Part shown: positions 7,711-15,644 of the stretch, one piece after another
Layout: every line of letters starts with the position of its first letter
How positions within the stretch are numbered: the stretch's first letter is position 1
Assembly: GCA_052246725.1 (NCBI GenBank)
Contig: JBQQCL010000011.1
From: Pseudalkalibacillus sp052246725
Lineage (GTDB): Bacteria > Bacillota > Bacilli > Bacillales > Fictibacillaceae
Length of the DNA stretch: 64,000 nt
Strand: one strand, 5' to 3'
Notes under the pieces: model-generated
What the model was told of the DNA's origin: nothing
Seen by the model: the letters and a program-made list of their open reading frames with translations, nothing else
Databases searched by the model: none
Program-made: the position numbers and the translations under genes

Positions 7711-7744
7711 ATCCTGTCTGTCCTTTCTATTCGTGAAATTTAAT

Positions 7745-8210
7745 GGCTGTTTTCGCAAACTTTGTTGCTCTTGCACTTAAAGAAAGTATAAAATACTTTC
7801 TTCAGTATAAGGGCAACTAAGGCTCGACCTACAAAAGGCTTGGTCTCGCCAAGTTTTCTTTAAAAGTCGTTGATTTCCGCTCCAGGATGCTCGCTTTCCG
7901 CGGGGCTTGCGGTGAACCCACTCGTCGCCTTGCGACCTCAGGAGTCTCCTTATCAAGGAAGCATTTGTGCTCCTGCGTCTACAAGAAAGTCCTGTCGATG
8001 CGAGCTTCCTCGTCGCATGCCTTGCGAGGAGATTATTCAGGTAGTAGGTACGCTGATCCCGCAGGACAAGGAAAGCTTCGGAAGCGTTACATCGCACGAA
8101 GAAAATGCGATTTTCATTTTCGAGGAGTCTCGCACCTTGCTCTTCAATCAACTTGCACAAGATGATTTATTAAAAATAACTCAAAAGCAACAATCTTTTA
8201 GAAAAGAGCC
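7745..8210 (+). repeat. Long repeat LR, copy B (with 89-bp SR insert and 60-bp module)
   Basis: A full copy. After GGCTGTTTTCGCAAACTTTGTTGCTCTTG comes the short repeat (7774-7862), then the common core from AAAGTCGTTGATTTCC. The 60-bp module (8067-8126) is flanked by AGGA at both ends. The copy ends in ACTCAAAAGCAACAATCTTT. Inside the 60-bp module GAAAAT/ATTTTC forms a small hairpin. The ORFs seen across this copy (both strands) are by-products of the repeat. Confidence 0.85.
7774..7862 (+). repeat. Short repeat SR nested in LR copy B
   Basis: An 89-bp insert, CACTTAAAGAAAG...TTTTCTTTAA, between TTG and AAAGTCG of the long repeat. The perfect hairpin AAGAAAGTAT-AAA-ATACTTTCTT and a second helix built on GGC..GACC/GGTC..GCC are visible. 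Copies A and D show the same long-repeat site without it. Confidence 0.85.
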
Positions 8211-8255
8211 AATTTAATTGAAAGTCTCTGTTAATGATAATTATTTTTTGCGAAT

Positions 8256-8292
8256 TTATATTGAAGAAAGTATTTATACTTTCTTTAAATGA
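8256..8292 (-). repeat. Truncated short repeat SR, copy d
   Basis: Only the right half of the element is left: TTATATTGAAGAAAGTATTT and ATACTTTCTTTAAATG, the AT-rich hairpin end. It lies downstream of the fdhF-like gene, just beyond its terminator. Confidence 0.6.
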
Positions 8293-8301
8293 CATTGAAA
8301 A

Positions 8302-8334
8302 AGAAAGGGGAATTGAAAAAGTTCACCCTTTCTC
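8302..8334 (-). terminator. Terminator of the fdhF-like gene
   Basis: GAAAGGGG and ACCCTTTC pair across an A-rich loop. On the minus strand the hairpin is followed by TTTTTCAATGTC. It ends 10 bases after the stop codon. Confidence 0.55.
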
Positions 8335-8343
8335 TTCTTGATC

Positions 8344-10695
8344 TCATCCGACTTCCATTTCTAGTTCTTCAATCCGTTTTTCAAGGTATTTCGTATCTTT
8401 TTGCGCATGGAAGGTTTCTGATTTTTCGACAATAACAGCTGTATTATACTCAGGGATTCCTGCGTATTGCTCATAAACCCCTTTTGGAATGAGGACATTT
8501 CCTTCCGGCCAGTGTACCTGGATGTTGCCAGGTTTGACATCGACAAATCGCGCTTTCCCATGGAATAATCCATGCTTGTTATAAACAACGATTGCATCCC
8601 CTTGCTCGATGCCGTATTTTTTCCCGTCTTTTTTATTCATCAAAACATCATAACGTTCCGCCTGATTGAACGGGTCCTGATCGGAATAGATCATGGAATT
8701 GAATTGCTTGCCTCGTCGCGTGGTCACATAAAAGTGTCCTTCTGCTTTACGGAGCTCCGGAAGATCCATCGTGATCAGATTGCCTTTCCCATCAGGTGTC
8801 GGGCATACACCATCCTCACAAAGCCAGGCTCCGCCCCATTGAAATACATCACCTTTCTCTTTCAAATGCTGGATTCCATCATAATTCGGAGCCGCTTCAG
8901 CAATTTCTTCGCGGATTTCCTGCGCATCTTTGAAATCAATAAGGTGTGCTTGTTCAGGATTTACGCGCTTTGCCAAATCCACGTAGATTTCCCACTCTGA
9001 GCGCGCTTCTTCTATTCGAGGACCTTTGATTTCCGGCGAAAAGTATACCATTCGTTCCGTAGAAGTTGAGGTTCCTCCTCCAGGCTGCTCATATCGCGTC
9101 ATTGCTGGGAGTACGACCACTGCTTCTTTCGCATCAACGAAGGTGGATGTATTGAAAATGATATCCTGATGTACACGTATATCAACACTTTCTAAGCACT
9201 GCTTGACAAAATCAGGGTTCGGCATCGTCTCGAGGAAATTCCCCCCCGACATGTAATAAAGCTTCAATTTTCGTTCATGCTCTTCTGGAAGCAAAGCATT
9301 TTCAAGGGAAACACCGACAATATCACCTTGCCATCTTGGTATATCAAATCCCCATACCTTTTCAACACGATCAACGTTTTGATCAGTGAATCCACCGCCA
9401 GGAAGAACGAAAGGATCAGCACCCATCTCTCCAGACCCCTGGACTCCGGAATGCCCGCGAATCGGCATGACACCGCAATGTTCTCTTCCTAAAAATCCTT
9501 GTAACAGTGCGAGATTGGCAACTTGCGAGACATTATCGGTTCCGAAGCGATGCTGCGTCAAGCCCATCGACCAGACGAATACAGCAGAATTTGATTTTGC
9601 CAATACGATTGCAAGCTCTTCGATTCGCTCTTTTGATAGTCCGGCCGATTTTTCAAGCGTCTCCCAATCATAGGACTGGACTTTTTCTTTCAGTTCAGCG
9701 AGTCCATTGACATGCTCGCGTATGAAATCATGATTGATTGCAGAGCCTGGTGCTTTCTCTTCCATCTCAAACCAGTGCTTCATGATCCCATGCATGAATG
9801 CAATGTCACCGCCAATGTTGACCTGGTAGACGTCATCAGCAATTTTCGTACCAAATAAAGCTGACTCAGCAATCGAAGGTATCCAATATTTCTCCATCGA
9901 TGGTTCGTAGTAAGGGTTGATGATAATGATTTTTGTCCCTTTGCGTTTCGCTGCATACATATATTTTGTTGAAACCGGCTGGTTATTGGCTGCAACCGAG
10001 CCCCAGAACACTAGAACATCAGTTCCGATCCAATCTTTATAATTACAGCTGGAAGCACCAATCCCTAGTGACCTGGTCAATGCAGTTTTTGAAGGTGAGT
10101 GACAGATTCGTGAGGCATTGTCGATGTTATTCGTACCTAAGAAACGTGCAACCTTCGCTGCCGTGTAATACGATTCATTGGTTATGCCGCGTGACGTCAA
10201 ATAAAATCCGTACTGTTTCGGGTCAATTTTCTTCATTTTCTCTGCGATGAGGTCAAGAGCGTTATCCCAGGAAAGGCGGCTGAACTTCTTTTCACCCGGC
10301 TTTCGAATCAATGGATAGGGAATCCTTCCTAGTTTCCGTAATTCTGTACTGCTCTTTTTCCTTAGCTCATCAATGTCTGCGTGAATGACTTCATGCTTCA
10401 TTTCAGGCATCGTATTCAAACGTAAAACATTCAACCTTGTCGTACACAAATGTGGTCCTTGTAACGTTTGGTCCTGTAAACCAGCAACTCCAAGGGCACA
10501 GCCATCGCATACGCCTTGAGTCAAAATTCGTGTTGCATAAGGAAGATTGTCTTTGTTTTCCCATGCAACTTTTACTGTATCTCGTATATGATGCGGCTTT
10601 ATTTTACCCAATCCGAATGGAACCTTGCTCACCCATAAGGATGGATCGGGATTCTTTTTCAGTTTCATTGGACCAGTGTGTTTCGTCTTCCCCAT
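8344..10695 (-). CDS. FdhF/YdeP-family molybdopterin oxidoreductase
   Basis: A 783-residue molybdenum enzyme of the formate-dehydrogenase-H-like YdeP group, binding bis-molybdopterin guanine dinucleotide in the cytoplasm. The start is ATG at 10695 (MGKTKHTG), with GGAAGGTG upstream; a TTG nine codons earlier contains that ribosome site. The family N-terminus TQGVCDGCALGVAGL and HLCTTRLN are present, as are DNASRICHSPSK, at the usual active-site region, and a C-terminal MopB-binding domain (FYVTTRRGKQFNSMIYSDQDPF). It has a Cys, not selenocysteine, in RICH. It stands alone; no fdhD, partner subunit or formate transporter is adjacent. True formate activity has not been shown for most YdeP homologues. 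Confidence 0.88.
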   Translation of the reverse strand: MGKTKHTGPMKLKKNPDPSLWVSKVPFGLGKIKPHHIRDTVKVAWENKDNLPYATRILTQGVCDGCALGVAGLQDQTLQGPHLCTTRLNVLRLNTMPEMKHEVIHADIDELRKKSSTELRKLGRIPYPLIRKPGEKKFSRLSWDNALDLIAEKMKKIDPKQYGFYLTSRGITNESYYTAAKVARFLGTNNIDNASRICHSPSKTALTRSLGIGASSCNYKDWIGTDVLVFWGSVAANNQPVSTKYMYAAKRKGTKIIIINPYYEPSMEKYWIPSIAESALFGTKIADDVYQVNIGGDIAFMHGIMKHWFEMEEKAPGSAINHDFIREHVNGLAELKEKVQSYDWETLEKSAGLSKERIEELAIVLAKSNSAVFVWSMGLTQHRFGTDNVSQVANLALLQGFLGREHCGVMPIRGHSGVQGSGEMGADPFVLPGGGFTDQNVDRVEKVWGFDIPRWQGDIVGVSLENALLPEEHERKLKLYYMSGGNFLETMPNPDFVKQCLESVDIRVHQDIIFNTSTFVDAKEAVVVLPAMTRYEQPGGGTSTSTERMVYFSPEIKGPRIEEARSEWEIYVDLAKRVNPEQAHLIDFKDAQEIREEIAEAAPNYDGIQHLKEKGDVFQWGGAWLCEDGVCPTPDGKGNLITMDLPELRKAEGHFYVTTRRGKQFNSMIYSDQDPFNQAERYDVLMNKKDGKKYGIEQGDAIVVYNKHGLFHGKARFVDVKPGNIQVHWPEGNVLIPKGVYEQYAGIPEYNTAVIVEKSETFHAQKDTKYLEKRIEELEMEVG

Positions 10696-10919
10696 TAATT
10701 TCACCTTCCCCCAATCAGCCAAAGATGACCAATTTTATAGTTTAATAGTAGTATGAAAGCGGATACAATTCAACATTGTCCCTCTGCTATTAATTAATCG
10801 CTTGTTTATCGTATCAGATTCTCGGAGAAAATTGTCAGTATATGTCCCTTCTTATAAAAGGAGTTCGGTTCAATACTGTTGAAAGTAGTTATTAGATTAC
10901 ATAAAAGGAGTCTAGAGGA

Positions 10920-12395
10920 ATGAGGGAAAGTTATAAACTGCGCAATGAGGATTGGTTGGAACGTGCCACGATCCTTGAAATCCAAAAAGCGATGAACAAT
11001 GGTGAGCTGTCTTCACTGCAGCTTGTCAGCCGTTGTCTGGAATATATCGCAAAAAACAACCATGCCGGAGCGAACTTAGATGCTGTACTTGAAGTGAATC
11101 CAGAGGCATTGCAAATTGCGGAAACACTTGATGCAGAACGGAATCTGAAAGGGATGAGAGGTCTTCTGCACGGGGTCCCGGTCCTTTTAAAAGATAATAT
11201 CGGAACAGCAGACTTGATGCATACAAGCGCCGGATCACTTGCACTCGCTGACCACTATGCCGAAGAAGATGCAACAGTTGCAATGAAACTACGTGAAGCG
11301 GGTGCAGTCATTTTAGGTAAGTCGAATATGACTGAGTGGGCGAATTTCATGAGCATGTCGATGAAAAATGGGTACAGCTCTAGAGGCGGGCAAGTGCTCA
11401 ATCCGTATGGAAGTCATTTTGATGTCGGCGGTTCAAGCTCTGGCTCGGCAGTGGCCGTTTCAGCGCATTTCTCTACACTTGCCATCGGTACCGAAACTTC
11501 TGGCTCTATCCTTAGCCCTGCCAGTCAGAACAACGTTATCGGAATCAAACCGACAGTCGGGCTTATCAGCCGTGCAGGAATCATCCCGCTGTCACACAGT
11601 CAAGATACGGCTGGTCCGATTGCGCGTTCTGTAACAGATGCAGCAATCTTGTTAGGGGCATTAACAGGGCAGGATCAGAAAGATAGGATCACCCAAACAA
11701 GCATGGAGCGAAGTTATCGCGACTATACGTCTTTCTTGAATGCAAATGCGCTTCATGGCACAAGAATCGGGGTAGCCCGTTCCCTCTATATCGATATTCT
11801 CCCTGAGCCGCAACGGAAGGTGATGGACAATGCGATTGAGGATATTCGGGAAGCAGGGGCTACCATCATCGAACTTGAATCGATTTCACCGATGGAGGCG
11901 GATCATACGTGGGATTACAACGTCCTGAAGTATGAATTCAAATCTGATCTGAATGCGTATTTGAGTAAATTACCATCCACCTCTCCTGTCCACTCTTTAT
12001 CAGATGTGATCCGGTTTAATGAGGAGCATCAAGATCGTGTATTGAAATATGGCCAAGATATCCTGATTGAATCAGATAAGACATCAGGTACATTGACAGA
12101 ACCGGAGTATATTGAGAGTCGATTGCGTGACCTGCAACTTTCCCGGACAAGGGGGATCGATGTGGTAATGGCAGAACATCAACTGGATGCCCTTCTGTTC
12201 GCTAATTCAAACGGCGCAGGGGTAGCCGCTAAAGCAGGCTACCCATCCATTACTGTACCTGGAGGTTTTACAGAAGAGGGACAGCCTGTAGGCGTAGTAT
12301 TCTCAGGCCTTGCATTCAGTGAACCTTCCCTGATTGGTCTTGCATATGCGTATGAACAAGCAACGAAACATCGTAAACCGCCGGAGCTGACATGA
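10920..12395 (+). CDS. Amidase (amidase-signature family)
   Basis: A 491-residue amide hydrolase with the Ser-cisSer-Lys triad. Lys91 lies in GVPVLLKDNIG, the serine/glycine loop GGSSSGSAVAVSA is at 170-182, and the nucleophile is Ser196 in GTETSGSILSPAS. It hydrolyses small amides, but GatA-like use is excluded by lack of gatB/gatC and by the sequence TSGS in place of GGS. Start ATG 10920 follows AGGAGTCTAGAGG. It is transcribed opposite to the MOSC gene and shares a bidirectional terminator with it. No signal peptide is present; the protein is cytoplasmic. The substrate is unknown. Confidence 0.9.
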   Translation: MRESYKLRNEDWLERATILEIQKAMNNGELSSLQLVSRCLEYIAKNNHAGANLDAVLEVNPEALQIAETLDAERNLKGMRGLLHGVPVLLKDNIGTADLMHTSAGSLALADHYAEEDATVAMKLREAGAVILGKSNMTEWANFMSMSMKNGYSSRGGQVLNPYGSHFDVGGSSSGSAVAVSAHFSTLAIGTETSGSILSPASQNNVIGIKPTVGLISRAGIIPLSHSQDTAGPIARSVTDAAILLGALTGQDQKDRITQTSMERSYRDYTSFLNANALHGTRIGVARSLYIDILPEPQRKVMDNAIEDIREAGATIIELESISPMEADHTWDYNVLKYEFKSDLNAYLSKLPSTSPVHSLSDVIRFNEEHQDRVLKYGQDILIESDKTSGTLTEPEYIESRLRDLQLSRTRGIDVVMAEHQLDALLFANSNGAGVAAKAGYPSITVPGGFTEEGQPVGVVFSGLAFSEPSLIGLAYAYEQATKHRKPPELT

Positions 12396-12426
12396 GGAGA
12401 CTTCTTTTTTGAAGTCTCCTATTTTT
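12395..12426. terminator. Bidirectional terminator between amidase and MOSC genes
   Basis: Perfect 10-bp stem AGGAGACTTC/GAAGTCTCCT with a T6 loop. It is followed by ATTTTT on the plus strand, and it overlaps the amidase stop. Confidence 0.85.
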
Positions 12427-12437
12427 GTAGGTTCACT

Positions 12438-13136
12438 TCATAGTACTTCAATCGTATCATCAACATTGATCGTCCCTGTCTTTTTTACAGATGCATAAAC
12501 GCCGAAGATCTGTTTGTTTTCTTTGACGACAGTCTTGAGGACGTTCGTATCGACTTCCTGGGTATTGGCGTCTACATTGATATAGGCACAGCGCTCACAG
12601 CCTTTTTCAACATGGAGGATTACATCGTTTATCTTGATGTCTTTACCGATCCATGACTCTTCTACAAAAGGCTTTTCCTCCTCAAGATCCATTACCAGGT
12701 TCGGTCGGAAACGCAGCATATCCATTTCTTCCCGATCACATAACTTTTTCAGTTCTTTCAACGATTCTTTGCTCGTAAGTAATAAAGGCGAATCCCAATA
12801 GGAGGGCCCTGTACCTTCTGGGTCTGTATGGACCAAAGAGATCCTCCTCCCTGCTTTATCTTCGAATTCTTTTTGGACTTTCTGGTTATCCTGCTCAAAA
12901 CGCTCACCCTCTTTTATGAATACGAGTGTGCCCTCTTCTTCAAGTTTCACATCATACTCCAATAGGAATGGTGAATCTGGGATGGTCAGATGTTCTCCCG
13001 GCTTATCGTTCTTTTCCCATGCAAATACCCTGTCCCCTTCCACCCCGTAATCATGGACTCGGATTGCTGATAAAAATTCCCCCTGCATGGATTTTACGGG
13101 ATAACGGATCAATTCTCTCACTGTTCCTGCATTCAT
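12438..13136 (-). CDS. MOSC domain protein (YcbX-like, molybdenum cofactor/Fe-S associated)
   Basis: A 232-residue protein with the MOSC_N beta-barrel (VRELIRYPVKSMQGE, residues about 5-19), then a MOSC domain with the conserved cysteine region EKGCERCAYINVD. MOSC proteins bind the molybdenum cofactor sulfur, and some reduce N-hydroxylated compounds. The start is ATG at 13136, since the ATG five codons earlier contains the ribosome site GGAGG. Near the fdhF-like molybdoenzyme but on a separate transcript, so any link is only suggestive. No Fe-S ferredoxin domain is fused, unlike E. coli YcbX. Confidence 0.85.
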   Translation of the reverse strand: MNAGTVRELIRYPVKSMQGEFLSAIRVHDYGVEGDRVFAWEKNDKPGEHLTIPDSPFLLEYDVKLEEEGTLVFIKEGERFEQDNQKVQKEFEDKAGRRISLVHTDPEGTGPSYWDSPLLLTSKESLKELKKLCDREEMDMLRFRPNLVMDLEEEKPFVEESWIGKDIKINDVILHVEKGCERCAYINVDANTQEVDTNVLKTVVKENKQIFGVYASVKKTGTINVDDTIEVL

Positions 13137-13202
13137 TTGGATAACCTCCATTTCTTTCTTTATTGTTTACTATACTGAACAACTTTACAAATTCCTTCTA
13201 TA

Positions 13203-13238
13203 CTGAAAAAGGACCACCTCATTGGAAAAGGTGATCCT
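13203..13238 (-). terminator. Terminator of the YczE-like gene
   Basis: Stem AGGACCACCT/AGGTGATCCT (two mismatches), followed on the minus strand by TTTTTCAG. Confidence 0.65.
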
Positions 13239-13243
13239 CGTCA

Positions 13244-13855
13244 TTACGATTGTAAACGTTGCTGAAATTTTTGAACAGGTGGTGCGAACAATTGGACAAG
13301 TGGACCGATCGTGAATGTGACAATCAATGTTCCTAATCCTATAGGGCCGCTAAAAAGAAAAGCGACAACAAGGGCAGATAATTCACCGATCGTTTTTGCA
13401 ACTCCCATACTGACACCCAGTCGTTCCTGGATAGCCAACATAAGTTTATCAATCGGGATAAGCGGGAACTTCGCTTGCAAATAAACAGAAATTCCAAAAG
13501 CTATAATCAACATCCCGACTGCGAATATGATGATTTGTTGAACCAATCCACTCGTAGTGAATTGATCAAAAACCACGAGCAGCCAGCTGTCAATGAATAC
13601 TCCTGCTAAAAAGATCGTAATGACAGCAAGAACGTCAGGACGTGTTCGCAAGAGGATTGCATTCAATATTATCAACACGACGCCCACAATGAACACCCAG
13701 CTTCCGACGGTCAAACCAATCGTTTTCGAGAGACCGACATTGAGTGCATCCCAGGCACCTGTTCCTAATTCTGCTTTTATCGTTAAACTGACTCCAAGTG
13801 ATATTAAACTTAGTCCAAGCACAAAACTTATCAAACGTATGATGAATGATTTCAT
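13244..13855 (-). CDS. YczE/YitT-like integral membrane protein
   Basis: A 203-residue protein with about five to six hydrophobic helices (for example LISFVLGLSLISLGVSLTIKA, VGSWVFIVGVVLIILNAILL, IIIFAVGMLIIAFGISVYLQA). The motif ELGTGAWDALNVGLS after the first helix is typical of the YczE/YyaS/YitT family. No biochemical function is established for the family, although YczE affects lipopeptide antibiotic production in B. subtilis. The start is ATG at 13855 with GGAGGAGACATC in front; the longer frame adds nine residues lacking a ribosome site. Confidence 0.8.
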   Translation of the reverse strand: MKSFIIRLISFVLGLSLISLGVSLTIKAELGTGAWDALNVGLSKTIGLTVGSWVFIVGVVLIILNAILLRTRPDVLAVITIFLAGVFIDSWLLVVFDQFTTSGLVQQIIIFAVGMLIIAFGISVYLQAKFPLIPIDKLMLAIQERLGVSMGVAKTIGELSALVVAFLFSGPIGLGTLIVTFTIGPLVQLFAPPVQKFQQRLQS

Positions 13856-13917
13856 GATGTCTCCTCCAACTTGAAAATTCATTAATCCATCATACCACGT
13901 TTGACTTGAAGAAGGAA

Positions 13918-14424
13918 TTACTCTATTGCATTCCTCATCCTGATCATCGAAAAGCTTAACGTCGATCTCGGAATTTCATATCGTAACGATTTCAAAGTCG
14001 GTAGACACCGTATTTCGGTACCTTCTTTTTCAAGCAGCTGAGGCAACCCTTCCAGCCTTTGGACAGAGGTAGGAACCACATTTGAACGGGAGGTGTAATA
14101 CCCTGCGTTACGATCAAAGCATTTGAAGGAGTCCCCATCAAACGTATATTGATAGAGAACCCCGCTCTTCAACCGCTCTACCCAGCTATTTTCAATTACG
14201 ATGACCATCTTTGTATTAACGCTGTACGTTAGAATATCTTGAGTTGTAGTGCAGTCGTTTTTCCAAAATGCGATACGCGGACAGTTTCTCGGGAACAGAT
14301 AGAGAGGGCTGTGCGCTTTGTCTATCGCCCAAACATAAGGGGGCTCCTCCGGAAAAGAGGGCGATTTTCGCGGTTGGAACTCCTTGATTTGCCCTTCTTC
14401 ACTGAAGTGATAATATTCGCTCAA
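13918..14424 (-). CDS. DUF6886-type hypothetical protein
   Basis: A 168-residue cytoplasmic protein. The pattern YHFSEEGQIKEFQPR, then PYVWAIDKAHSPLYLFPRNCPR, matches a family of uncharacterised Bacillus proteins (DUF6886). No catalytic motif can be named. It begins with TTG, which overlaps the TGA stop of the upstream histidine phosphatase gene (TTGA), with GAGGAAAGAGAAGC as ribosome site. The two are therefore translationally coupled. The coupling suggests a shared process, but nothing else in the sequence defines it. Confidence 0.75.
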   Translation of the reverse strand: MSEYYHFSEEGQIKEFQPRKSPSFPEEPPYVWAIDKAHSPLYLFPRNCPRIAFWKNDCTTTQDILTYSVNTKMVIVIENSWVERLKSGVLYQYTFDGDSFKCFDRNAGYYTSRSNVVPTSVQRLEGLPQLLEKEGTEIRCLPTLKSLRYEIPRSTLSFSMIRMRNAIE

Positions 14425-15011
14425 GCTTCTCTTTCCTCAATCGTCGAAAGATGTTCAGAACAATTGAGAAGCTGAATTTCCCACTTTTTATCAACAAATT
14501 TGAAAATCGATACGGATGTATTACCAAAACGGCATCTTTCAAAATCATTTTTCAAGTGCGTGAACAAATGATTGAGTAGAGCGCCATGGCTGACGACGAT
14601 GATCCGCTCGTCAGGATGTTTATGCTGCACCTCATCTATGAAGGACTGAATTCTTGTTACTATGCTTTCTTCTTTTTCAAATTTAAGGTCAAGATCCTTC
14701 CAGTTCTCACCCCAACGTTCAATCCGCTCCTCCTCATTCGTGCCTTCCATTTCTCCCCAATGCAGTTCCCTAAGTCTTTCATCCGTTTGCACTGGAAGGT
14801 TCAGAACCTCCCCGACCGCTACTGCTGTCGTTTTTGCACGGCTCAGGTCACTCGAGTAGATCATATCCCATTCTTCTCCTTCAAACCGACGACCTAATGC
14901 TTTCGCTTGCATTATTCCTTCTTCATTAAGAGGAATATCCGATTGCCCTTGAGCTCTTGCTTCTAGATTCCAATTCGTAACCCCATGTCTAATGAATGCA
15001 ATTGTTGTCAT
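14421..15011 (-). CDS. Histidine phosphatase family protein (phosphoglycerate-mutase-like)
   Basis: A 196-residue phosphatase. The start is ATG at 15011 (MTTIAFIRHGVTNWN) with GGGAGGGTTCAAT; the frame continues upstream into repeat copy C and should not be used. The catalytic RHG is at residues 8-10, the second conserved histidine in VVSHGALLNHL, and SSDLSRAKTTA is the family's second arginine block. It acts on small phosphorylated metabolites; the substrate is not predictable. It forms a two-gene operon with the DUF6886 gene. Confidence 0.9.
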   Translation of the reverse strand: MTTIAFIRHGVTNWNLEARAQGQSDIPLNEEGIMQAKALGRRFEGEEWDMIYSSDLSRAKTTAVAVGEVLNLPVQTDERLRELHWGEMEGTNEEERIERWGENWKDLDLKFEKEESIVTRIQSFIDEVQHKHPDERIIVVSHGALLNHLFTHLKNDFERCRFGNTSVSIFKFVDKKWEIQLLNCSEHLSTIEEREA

Positions 15012-15173
15012 ATTGAACCCTCCCTGAAAAATTAGCAGAATCGTTATATTCTCGATTGAATAGCCAATCCCTTTTATTTTTTGCAAAGGCTTTGTTAACA
15101 CTTTGTGTAGTTGCTCCAAAGTATCTCTTTTACCATTGAATGGGGTGAGGTGAAACCCATCATCGGACGCGGT
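15012..15173. other. Leader region between histidine phosphatase gene and LR copy C
   Basis: This part of the 630-base non-coding gap holds the phosphatase ribosome site and presumably its promoter. No gene or clear motif is visible. The rest of the gap is repeat copy C and the terminator of the GGDEF gene. Confidence 0.4.
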
Positions 15174-15560
15174 TTCGCTTTTGGGGCATTTTGGTAATGA
15201 ACCACCTTGTACAAGTTGATTGGAGAGCAAGGTGCGAGACTCCTGCGGGATCAGCGTGCCTACTACCTGAATAATCTCCTCGCAAGGCATGCGACGAGGA
15301 AGCTCGCTTCGACAGGACTTTCTTGTAGACGCAGGAGCACAAATGCTTCCTTGAAAAGGAGACTCCTGAGGTAGCAAGGCGACGAGTGGGCTCACCGCAC
15401 GCCCCGCGGAAAGCGAGCATCCTGGAGCGGAAACCAACGACTTTTAAAGAAAACTTGACGAGACCAAGCCTTTTGTAGGTCGAGCCTTAGTTGCCCTTAT
15501 ACTGAAGAAAGTATTTTATACTTTCTTTAAGTGCAAGAGCAACAAAGTTTTGCGAAAACA
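15174..15560 (-). repeat. Long repeat LR, copy C (with SR insert, no 60-bp module)
   Basis: Inverted relative to copies A, B, D, E and F. The common core (GTCGTTGGTTTCCGCTCCAGG when read on minus) is intact and the 89-bp short repeat is at 15445-15533. GCAGGAGTCTCGC is uninterrupted, so the 60-bp module is absent. The distal end (15174-15203) is diverged. It lies between the histidine phosphatase and diguanylate cyclase genes. Confidence 0.85.
15445..15533 (-). repeat. Short repeat SR nested in LR copy C
   Basis: 89 bp, between CGACTTT and CAAGAGC. This is exactly the same position in the long repeat as in copies B, E and F. The AAGAAAGTAT/ATACTTTCTT hairpin is perfect. Confidence 0.85.
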
Positions 15561-15614
15561 TCTTTGAACAATTATTCGGATAGGCTACCGTCTTTCTCTC
15601 TCACAAAACCAAAA

Positions 15615-15644
15615 AGAAAAAACCTGCGCATACCGAGGTTCTTT
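15615..15644 (-). terminator. Terminator of the diguanylate cyclase gene
   Basis: GAACCTCGG and the AACCT/AGGTT arms enclose TGCGCATACCG. A TTTTTTCTTTTT run follows on the minus strand, directly after the stop codon. Confidence 0.6.

Noticed and set aside
7777..8217. Several ORFs on both strands inside long repeat copy B (similar ones in copies A, C, D and E)
   Set aside because: They follow the repeat sequence, lack ribosome sites and change frame or stop between copies, so they are not genes.
8344..10695. fdhF-like gene as a second selenoprotein
   Set aside because: The frame has no in-frame UGA and the active-site region has Cys (RICH); no Sec is needed.
14421..15437. Histidine phosphatase gene read with a 142-residue N-terminal extension
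   Set aside because: The extension runs through the inverted long repeat; the family start RHG and a good ribosome site set the start at 15011.
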